Part shown: piece by piece, positions 33,535-38,993 of the stretch
How the letters are laid out: the number at the start of each line of letters is the position of its first letter
How positions within the stretch are numbered: the first letter of the stretch is position 1
Source: an uncultured Alphaproteobacteria bacterium
GTDB taxonomy: Bacteria; Pseudomonadota; Alphaproteobacteria; Micropepsales; Micropepsaceae
Length of the DNA stretch: 38,993 bases
Assembly (NCBI GenBank): GCA_937865685.1
Contig: CALMGU010000126.1
Location: forward strand, 1-38,993
Reading direction: 5' to 3'
Made by a program: the position numbers and the translations under genes
The notes under the pieces: model-generated
What the model was told of the DNA's origin: nothing
What the model saw: only the letters and a program-made list of their open reading frames with translations
Database searches by the model: none

Positions 33535-34381
33535 GAAGCGCCTTTTCCAGATGGGCGCGCAAACCCGGCGTCACTTTCGGCGTCGCGCCGAAGAAGGCCT
33601 CGAAGGACGGCGCGGCCTGATGCATCAGCATGCCCAGGCCATCGATGGTTTTCAGGCCCCGCGCCTTGGCGGCTTTCAGCAACGGCGTTTCCAGCGGATT
33701 GTAAACGATGTCGAGCACCGCGCCGCCTTTGCGCAACAAGGACAGGTCCAGATCCAGCGGCGCATGGCCTTTCATGCCAGCGCTGGTGGCGTTGACGATG
33801 AGATCCGCGTGGCCCGCGATATTCGCCCAGTCCTCGAGCGCACCGGGCTGTATGTCGCTCATCACCACCTTCTTCAACGCCATGGTGAGTTGCACGGCCT
33901 TGTCGGGGCTGCGATTGAGAAGGTGGATGCGGCCCACCTTCAAGGCATCGAGTGCCAGCAGCGCGCCGCGCGCCGCACCGCCTGCGCCCAGCAGCACCAC
34001 GGTCTTGCCCTGAAGGCCGCCCATGTCCTGGCGCAACGATTCCCGCAGGCCCACCGCATCGGTGTTGCGGCCTTCGATGCGGCCGCCGGCATGGAAAATC
34101 AGAAGATTGGCGGCGCCCGCGGCCTCTGCGGCGGCATCGCGGCTATGCGCCAATGCGAAAGCTGCTTCCTTGTGGGGAACGGTGACATTCACGCCCCGGA
34201 ACCCGGCGCGTTGCAAGCTTGCGATCACACGGGCGAAATCCTCGCGCGGCACACCGAGGGGCACCAGCGCGCCATCGATCTTGAGTTCCTCCAGCCAATA
34301 GCTATGCAGCAGGGGCGAGAGAGAATGGCGAATGGGCCAGCCCACCACGCCTGCGATTTTACCGGCGCCGGTCAGTATCAT
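33527..34381 (-). CDS. aroE: Shikimate dehydrogenase
   Basis: NADPH-dependent reduction of 3-dehydroshikimate in aromatic amino-acid synthesis. Substrate-binding motif [19 protein letters not shown], catalytic Lys in [13 protein letters not shown], the conserved Asn/Asp [13 protein letters not shown], and the nucleotide loop [15 protein letters not shown] with LNRSPDKA. C-terminal [22 protein letters not shown] is also standard. Length 284. Its ATG overlaps the stop of maf (ATGA). Confidence 0.96.
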   Translation of the reverse strand: MILTGAGKIAGVVGWPIRHSLSPLLHSYWLEELKIDGALVPLGVPREDFARVIASLQRAGFRGVNVTVPHKEAAFALAHSRDAAAEAAGAANLLIFHAGGRIEGRNTDAVGLRESLRQDMGGLQGKTVVLLGAGGAARGALLALDALKVGRIHLLNRSPDKAVQLTMALKKVVMSDIQPGALEDWANIAGHADLIVNATSAGMKGHAPLDLDLSLLRKGGAVLDIVYNPLETPLLKAAKARGLKTIDGLGMLMHQAAPSFEAFFGATPKVTPGLRAHLEKALHA

Positions 34382-34974
34382 GTTTCCAGCAATCCCTGTG
34401 CCCGCAATGCCGCCAGAACTTCAAGCAAGGGCAGCCCAAGAATGGAAAAGTAATCGCCTTCGACCTTTTGGAAAAGCTGGGCCCCGAAACCTTCGAAATG
34501 ATACCCGCCCACCGAACTGAGCGGCTTTTCGCCTTCGCGGGCCAGATAAGCGTCGATGAAAGCCTCGCTGAGAGGCCGCACCGTCATCCGGGCTATGGAT
34601 GTGTGCCGCCACAGGATCTTGCCATCCCTGGCCAGGGCCGCGGCCGATATCAGCTGGTGGGTCCGGCCTGAAAGCCGCAGCAGCAAGGCCTTGAGCGCGG
34701 CCAAGTCCCGGCTTTTGCCCAGGATTTCCGGTCCCAGCTCCAGGACCGAATCCCCGCCCAGCACGGTTTCGCCGGGCCGCAGCCGCGACACTGCGGCTGC
34801 TTTCTCGCCGGCCAGCGCTTCGGCGATGGTGCGGCCATCCCCACCGCCCGCGATCAAACCGCGCATCAGCGCCGGCTCGTCGATATCGGCCGGGGCCACG
34901 ATGAAATCGACGCCCGCGGCACGGAGCAGGGATTGGCGGGAGGCGCTGGCCGAAGCGAGCACCAAAGGGCTCAC
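34378..34974 (-). CDS. maf: Maf-family nucleotide pyrophosphatase
   Basis: Hydrolyses non-canonical or methylated nucleoside triphosphates (for example dTTP/UTP or 7-methyl-GTP, depending on subgroup); an effect on septum formation is reported for Maf in other bacteria. Motifs: LVLASASASRQSLLRAAGVDF (SxSxR), ADIDE, ETVLGGDSVLELG with the catalytic Asp, LKALLLRLSGRTHQLISA and PLSSVGGYHFEGFGAQLFQKVEGDYFSILGLPLLEVLAAL. Which subgroup is not certain. Overlaps ppsR by ATGA. Confidence 0.93.
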   Translation of the reverse strand: MSPLVLASASASRQSLLRAAGVDFIVAPADIDEPALMRGLIAGGGDGRTIAEALAGEKAAAVSRLRPGETVLGGDSVLELGPEILGKSRDLAALKALLLRLSGRTHQLISAAALARDGKILWRHTSIARMTVRPLSEAFIDAYLAREGEKPLSSVGGYHFEGFGAQLFQKVEGDYFSILGLPLLEVLAALRAQGLLET

Positions 34975-35792
34975 GCCCGTTTCTCCTGCCGCTCGGTGAG
35001 AAGGTTCATGACCGCGGCCGCGGTTTCTTCGATGGAGCGGCGCGAGACATCGATCTGGGGCCAGTCATGACGCTCGAACAATTTGCGGGTGTTGGCGATT
35101 TCGGCGCGCACCGTGTCGAGATCGATGTAATTGGTGTCGCGCTCCTCGCCCATGGTGGTCAGGCGATTGCGCCGCACCTGGACCAGCCGGTCCGGCGATA
35201 CCCACAGGCCGACGATCATCGGACCCTTGGCCTGGGTCAGTGGAGCGGGCAGCGTCATGCCGGGAACCAGAGGAATGTTGGCGGCCCGGATACCGCGAAT
35301 GGCCAGATAGACGCAGGTCGGCGTCTTGGAGGTGCGGCTGGCGCCCACCAGGATCACTTCGGCTTCATGGATCGTGTCCAGGGACTGGCCGTCATCATGC
35401 TGAATGGTGAAGTTCAGCGCCTCGATACGGGCCAGATAGCGCTGGTCCACTTCATGCTGGCCGCCGGGACGGTGGGTTTCGGCGATGCCGAGGAATTTCG
35501 ACAGCTCCATCACCGGCCGCTCCATCACATCCACACAGGCGATGTTCAGGCTGCCGCAGCGGGTTAGCAGCATTTCCCGCAGGCGCGGATTGACCAGGGT
35601 GAAGAACACCAGGCCGGGGCTGATGGCGATATGATCGATGGAGCGGTTGAGCTGATGCTCGCTGCGCACCAGAGCGTAGGAATGAACCTGAACGTCGACA
35701 CCTTCGAATTGCGCCAGCGCGGCATTGGCGATGGCATTGAGGGTCTCGCCGGTGGCGTCCGACACCAAATGGATATGGAATTTTTGCTCCAC
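34971..35792 (-). CDS. ppsR: PEP synthase / PPDK regulatory protein (DUF299)
   Basis: Bifunctional kinase and phosphorylase that uses ADP to switch off, and phosphate to reactivate, phosphoenolpyruvate synthase or pyruvate phosphate dikinase. The family pattern is clear: FHIHLVSDATGETLNAIANAALAQFEG, HQLNRSIDHIAISPGLVFFTLVN, MERPVMELSKFLG, the P-loop-like VGASRTSKTPTCVYLAIRGI and RLTTMGEERDTNYIDLDTVRAEI. The GTG start has GGGA about 9 nt upstream. First gene of the leftward unit. In Caulobacter and relatives the gap before this gene (RP001/DUF299) is the chromosome origin. Confidence 0.94.
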   Translation of the reverse strand: MEQKFHIHLVSDATGETLNAIANAALAQFEGVDVQVHSYALVRSEHQLNRSIDHIAISPGLVFFTLVNPRLREMLLTRCGSLNIACVDVMERPVMELSKFLGIAETHRPGGQHEVDQRYLARIEALNFTIQHDDGQSLDTIHEAEVILVGASRTSKTPTCVYLAIRGIRAANIPLVPGMTLPAPLTQAKGPMIVGLWVSPDRLVQVRRNRLTTMGEERDTNYIDLDTVRAEIANTRKLFERHDWPQIDVSRRSIEETAAAVMNLLTERQEKRA

Positions 35793-36061
35793 AAACTATT
35801 CCCGATTTCTCCACGGATCGGGTTTATGCCCTCTTCGGCTCGCTGTGGACAGCGCCAAATGGTGGACATCTGTGCGCAAGCCGGGGCGGGCTGTGATCGC
35901 CTCTTTGGGCAAAGTGGCACAGCCCCCTTCCCGCCAAGCTCTTGAGTCGCTTCAATTGAGCCCCTAGATCGGGCGGATACCAACCGAAGCCTCCACAGCC
36001 CACAGGCCTTACATCATCCTCATCACCTTAATAGGTAGAGTCTTGTTATGAAGGTTGCCTT
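35793..36061. other. Candidate chromosomal replication origin (oriC) region
   Basis: A 269-bp non-coding gap between divergent ppsR and hemH. It and its left edge hold several partial DnaA boxes with the TCCAC core: TGCTCCACA (35785), TTCTCCACG (35807), TGTGGACAG (35844, other strand), GGTGGACAT (35861, other strand) and GCCTCCACA (35989); the first three match TTATCCACA at 7 of 9 positions, the last two at 6. Two GAGTC sites suited to CcrM methylation lie at 35944 and 36038. No perfect DnaA box and no long AT-rich tract were seen, so the assignment rests largely on neighbourhood. Promoters for both flanking genes must also lie here. Confidence 0.4.
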
Positions 36062-37084
36062 GTGAAGACGGGGATTGTCCTTTTCAACCTGGGTGGACCC
36101 GATGGCCCGGAGGCTGTCGAGCCTTTCCTGCGCAATCTGTTTTCCGATCCCGCGATCATTTCCTTGCCGGGGATCGTGCGGTTGCCGCTGGCGCGCCTGA
36201 TCGCGCGGCGGCGCGCGCCTTTTGCCCGCGCCATCTACGATCATATGGGCGGCCGTTCGCCCATCCTGGAAGAAACCCAGGCGCAGGCCAGAGCATTGGA
36301 AGCCGCGCTTGGTCCCGATGCCAAGGTGGTGGTGGCGATGCGTTGCTGGCATCCCTTCAGCGACGGCGCGGCGGAAGCCTTGCGCCGTTTCGCGCCGGAC
36401 CGGATTGTTCTTCTGCCGCTTTATCCGCAATTCTCCACAACCACCTCCGCATCGTCTTTCCTGGATTGGGAACGGGCGGCGCGCAAAGCCGGCCTGACGG
36501 CGCGCACCACCCGGATCTGCTGTTATCCGTCGAATGGGGGTTTTATCGCCGCCGCCGCCGCGAAAATCCGCGCCGCGATGGAAAATCCCGCTCCCGGTGT
36601 TTCCTATCGCCTGCTGTTGTCGGCGCATGGCTTGCCTAAGCGGACGATTGAAAAAGGCGATCCCTATCAATTTCAGGTGGAGCAGACCGCCAAGAGCCTT
36701 GTGGATGCGTTGGGGATAAGAGATCTGGACTGGAATGTCTGTTATCAAAGCCGGGTGGGGCCGCTGAAATGGCTGGAGCCATCCACCGACGGTGAAATCC
36801 GCCGTGCCGGCCAGGACGGCAAGGGTGTGGTGGTGGCGCCGATCGCTTTTGTCAGCGAGCATTCCGAAACCTTGGTGGAACTGGATATCGAATACCGCAA
36901 GCTTGCGCGGGAAGCGGGCGTTCCGGATTACCGCCGCGCCGGCACGGTGAGCGCCGATCCCGCCTTCATTGACGGTTTGTCCAATCTGGTGAGAAAAGCC
37001 TTGGCAGACGGTGTCTGCGTCAACGACAATGGCGGCCGGATCTGCCCGTCGGCATCCAAATTCTGTGGTTATCGGGAGGAATGA
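36062..37084 (+). CDS. hemH: Ferrochelatase
   Basis: Inserts ferrous iron into protoporphyrin IX, the last step of heme synthesis, at the inner membrane. Motifs: GIVLFNLGGPDGPEAVEPFLRNLFSDP, AMRCWHPFSDGAAEAL, LLPLYPQFSTTTSASSFLDW, the catalytic His in LLLSAHGLPKRTIEKGDPY, VCYQSRVGPLKWLEP and the acidic FVSEHSETLVELDIEY. The C-terminus (GRICPSASKFCGY) retains Cys residues found in many alphaproteobacterial enzymes. The GTG start overlaps the stop of a five-codon reading frame (MKVAL) at 36048-36065. hemE, the usual left neighbour, is missing. Its stop overlaps hemJ. Confidence 0.95.
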   Translation: MKTGIVLFNLGGPDGPEAVEPFLRNLFSDPAIISLPGIVRLPLARLIARRRAPFARAIYDHMGGRSPILEETQAQARALEAALGPDAKVVVAMRCWHPFSDGAAEALRRFAPDRIVLLPLYPQFSTTTSASSFLDWERAARKAGLTARTTRICCYPSNGGFIAAAAAKIRAAMENPAPGVSYRLLLSAHGLPKRTIEKGDPYQFQVEQTAKSLVDALGIRDLDWNVCYQSRVGPLKWLEPSTDGEIRRAGQDGKGVVVAPIAFVSEHSETLVELDIEYRKLAREAGVPDYRRAGTVSADPAFIDGLSNLVRKALADGVCVNDNGGRICPSASKFCGYREE

Positions 37085-37539
37085 TGGATTCCGTTCGCAA
37101 TGCGCTGGCCGATTACATCGACTGGATTGTGGCGTTTCACATCATCGCCGTGATCGCCTGGATGTCGGGCATGCTCTATCTGCCCCGGCTGTTTGTGTAT
37201 CATACCCAGACACAGCCCGGCTCGGAGGGTTCGGAGCGCTTCAAGGTGATGGAGCGCAAATTGCTCCGGGGGATCATCAATCCCTCCATGATCGCGGTGT
37301 GGATTTTGGGGCCGACCCTGGCCTGGCTGACCGGCGCCTATCTCGACGTCTGGTTGCAGATCAAATTCGTCCTGGTGATCATCCTGAGCGGTATTCACGG
37401 CTTTCTGGTGCGCTGCTGGCGGAATTTCCAGGCCGACCGCAACACCCGGTCCGAGCGGTTCTACCGGGTCCTGAACGAAGTTCCGGCGGTATTAATGGTT
37501 TTGATCGTAATCCTCGCCGCAGTTAAGCCATTTTCCTGA
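37081..37539 (+). CDS. hemJ: HemJ, protoporphyrinogen IX oxidase
   Basis: Membrane enzyme oxidising protoporphyrinogen IX to protoporphyrin IX, the substrate of the ferrochelatase encoded just before. Four hydrophobic helices are seen: WIVAFHIIAVIAWMSGMLYLPRLFVYH, PSMIAVWILGPTLAWLTGAY, LQIKFVLVIILSGIHGFLVRCW and NEVPAVLMVLIVILAAVKP. The conserved His in AFHIIAVIAW and the Lys in QIKFVLV are the family hallmarks. ATG overlaps the hemH stop, so the two enzymes are made together. Length 152. Confidence 0.94.
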   Translation: MMDSVRNALADYIDWIVAFHIIAVIAWMSGMLYLPRLFVYHTQTQPGSEGSERFKVMERKLLRGIINPSMIAVWILGPTLAWLTGAYLDVWLQIKFVLVIILSGIHGFLVRCWRNFQADRNTRSERFYRVLNEVPAVLMVLIVILAAVKPFS

Positions 37540-37591
37540 CAAGCGCTGACCTTTCCAATTTTTCAATAATGTTTGGTGCGTCTTGGTCATG

Positions 37592-37670
37592 CCCCTCCCT
37601 CCCCATGCGAAGCATGCTGATAGGGGAGGTGGCTTTAGCACGCTCTCGAGCGTGTGAAGGCCGGAGGGGG
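37592..37670. repeat. Mosaic intergenic element with two hairpins, copy B
   Basis: CCCCTCC, a hairpin CATGC-GAA-GCATG (37604-37616) enclosed by CCTCCCC / GGGGAGG, a second hairpin CACGCTC-TC-GAGCGTG (37639-37654), and a closing GGAGGGG that can pair with the first block. Same layout as 20581-20653. It follows hemJ by 52 bp and precedes the rho promoter. Confidence 0.6.
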
Positions 37671-37673
37671 AAT

Positions 37674-37701
37674 TTGCAAAGCCCGCAAATCACGGTATAA
37701 G
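37674..37701 (+). promoter_or_regulatory. Probable housekeeping promoter of rho
   Basis: TTGCAA (37674-37679) and TATAAG (37696-37701) separated by 16 bp, good matches to the sigma-70 hexamers. It lies directly after the mosaic element and 143 bp before the rho start, leaving a leader of about 135 nt. Confidence 0.5.
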
Positions 37702-37715
37702 TGACCCGTTCTCCA

Positions 37716-37819
37716 GACCCGCGCGGCATCTGTCTGATAGATGCTCAAGGCCGGACGGCCGGTGCGGGTCCCAACCTTTCCCGATGAATCGTTTCTGGCG
37801 CCAAAGCCCGCTTCATCGG
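37716..37819 (+). ncRNA. Structured 5' leader of rho: three-way junction plus stem-loop
   Basis: Closing stem GACCCGC / GCGGGTC (37716-37722 with 37764-37770) encloses two hairpins: GCATCT / AGATGC with a 7-nt loop (37726-37744) and GGCC-GGAC-GGCC (37749-37760). A separate stem CCGATGAA / TTCATCGG (37781-37788 with 37812-37819) follows and contains a TGGCGCCA palindrome. All main stems are perfect. It ends 25 nt before the rho ATG, so it may control rho expression, for example by autoregulated termination as in other bacteria. I do not recognise a described RNA class. Confidence 0.45.
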
Positions 37820-37844
37820 ACCAATCTCCGTTCTAGGTGTTTTC

Positions 37845-38993
37845 ATGACCGTCCAAGAAGGCCTGCAGGCGATGAAGCTGCAGGATCTCAAGAATAAAAA
37901 GCCCGCCGATCTGCTCGCCTTTGCCGAGGAACTCGAAATCGAGAACGCCTCGTCCATGCGCAAGCAGGACATGCTGTTCGCGATCCTCAAGGAGCTCGCC
38001 GAACGCGATGTCGAGATCATGGGCCAGGGCGTGGTCGAAACCTTGCAGGACGGTTTCGGCTTCCTGCGCTCGCCGGAATCCAATTATCTGCCGGGTCCGG
38101 ACGACATCTATGTTTCGCCCTCGCAGATCCGCCGCTTCGGCCTTCGCACCGGCGACACGGTGGAAGGCCCGATCCGCGCGCCCAAGGATGGCGAGCGCTA
38201 TTTCGCCCTGCTCAAAGTCTCGACCATCAATTTCGAGGACCCGGAGCAGATCAAGCACAAGGTCCATTTCGACAATCTGACGCCGCTCTATCCCACCCGC
38301 TGGCTGAAGATGGAGCTGGACGACCCCACCATCAAGGACAAGACCGGCAGGGTGATCGACATCGTGTCGCCCCAGGGCATGGGCCAGCGCGCCCTGATCA
38401 CCGCCCCGCCCAGGACCGGCAAGACCGTGATCCTGCAGAACATCGCCAAGGCGATTTCGGCCAATCACCCGGACGTCTATCTGATCGTGCTTCTGATCGA
38501 CGAGCGGCCGGAAGAAGTCACCGACATGCAGCGCACGGTGAACGGCGAAGTGATCTCGTCCACCTTCGACGAGCCCGCCACCCGCCACGTCCAGGTCGCC
38601 GAAATGGTGATCGAAAAGGCCAAGCGCCTGGTCGAGCACAAGCGCGACGTGGTGATCCTGCTCGATTCGATCACCCGCCTGGGCCGCGCCTACAACACCG
38701 TGGTCCCGAGCTCGGGCAAGGTGCTGACCGGCGGTGTCGACGCGAACGCGCTGCAGCGCCCGAAGCGGTTCTTCGGCGCGGCACGCAACGTCGAGGAGGG
38801 TGGGTCGCTGACGATCATCGCAACCGCGCTCATCGACACCGGTTCGCGCATGGACGACGTGATCTACGAGGAGTTCAAGGGCACGGGCAACTCCGAGATC
38901 CACCTCGATCGCCGCATCGCCGAGAAGCGCGTTTTCCCGGCCGTGAACATCAACCGCTCCGGCACGCGCCGCGAGGAGCTGATCACGGCACCG
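37845..38993 (+). CDS. rho: Transcription termination factor Rho, 3' end outside the window
   Basis: Hexameric RNA-dependent ATPase that ends transcription. 383 codons are present of about 420; there is no stop because the window ends. Order: N-terminal helical domain ([23 protein letters not shown]), the RNA-binding cold-shock-like domain ([45 protein letters not shown]), then the ATPase core with Walker A APPRTGKT (about 187-194), [12 protein letters not shown], Walker [18 protein letters not shown], and the Q- and R-loop regions [22 protein letters not shown] and [10 protein letters not shown]. The ATG at 37845 is the family start. Codon choice shifts after about 38,690: Glu becomes GAG throughout and ACG becomes frequent for Thr, so this end may be chimeric. 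Confidence 0.95.
   Translation, partial: MTVQEGLQAMKLQDLKNKKPADLLAFAEELEIENASSMRKQDMLFAILKELAERDVEIMGQGVVETLQDGFGFLRSPESNYLPGPDDIYVSPSQIRRFGLRTGDTVEGPIRAPKDGERYFALLKVSTINFEDPEQIKHKVHFDNLTPLYPTRWLKMELDDPTIKDKTGRVIDIVSPQGMGQRALITAPPRTGKTVILQNIAKAISANHPDVYLIVLLIDERPEEVTDMQRTVNGEVISSTFDEPATRHVQVAEMVIEKAKRLVEHKRDVVILLDSITRLGRAYNTVVPSSGKVLTGGVDANALQRPKRFFGAARNVEEGGSLTIIATALIDTGSRMDDVIYEEFKGTGNSEIHLDRRIAEKRVFPAVNINRSGTRREELITAP

Noticed and set aside
37716..37770. Three-way junction as a tRNA or tRNA-like gene
   Set aside because: No D-loop, T-loop or acceptor pattern; only 55 nt and three stems.

Overview
The window looks like an alphaproteobacterial chromosome segment of high GC. Reasons: the run dnaQ-coaE-aroE-maf-ppsR / hemH-hemJ-rho, which in Caulobacter-like bacteria flanks the replication origin; the lppC / rsmI-yraN-gshB cluster; hrcA-grpE; a Tim44-domain gene beside mltA, divergent from secB; and an OlsB-type ornithine acyltransferase. 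Nearly all of it is housekeeping DNA, densely packed, with many 1-8 bp gene overlaps of the ATGA/GTGA type that imply translational coupling. I saw no tRNA, rRNA, CRISPR array, transposase or phage genes.

Layout. 1-527: a foreign-looking end holding an XRE-type regulator with no normal start, fused near position 527/528 to a 5'-truncated yifB/comM. 1006-8726: secreted hydrolase, MORN-repeat protein, small membrane protein, divergent modE/modA without modBC, an OprO/P-type porin, a cupin protein, an MctP-like symporter and a small Cys-rich protein. 8784-11408: pstC-pstA-pstB (leftward, no pstS or phoU) behind a possible Pho box. 11670-15217: hybrid histidine kinase overlapping an AmpG-like permease. 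15454-18365: olsB, then pirin, gshB and yraN (leftward), running on into rsmI, with the lipoprotein gene lppC divergent. 20654-23176: rph-rdgB-hemW (leftward). 23291-26467: hrcA-grpE-dapB-nth (rightward). 26442-28531: lipoprotein and EI24-like membrane gene (leftward), PfkB sugar kinase (rightward). 28715-32013: tim44-mltA-smr-yjbQ (leftward) and secB (rightward). 32208-35792: ppsR-maf-aroE-coaE-dnaQ (leftward). 36062-38993: hemH-hemJ and a rho gene cut by the window end.

The most interesting points are outside the proteins. The 269-bp gap between ppsR and hemH has the neighbourhood, gene polarity, degenerate DnaA-box cores and GAGTC sites expected of an alphaproteobacterial origin, although hemE, the usual neighbour, is absent. 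The rho 5' leader can fold into a three-way junction followed by an 8-bp stem-loop behind a plausible promoter, a candidate undescribed cis-regulatory RNA. Several families of intergenic palindromic repeats are present; one copy overlaps the probable start of hemW and another element has its own short terminal inverted repeats. The last ~300 bp of rho change codon style, and positions 1-527 are joined to a broken gene, so both ends of the window may be assembly or recombination junctions.
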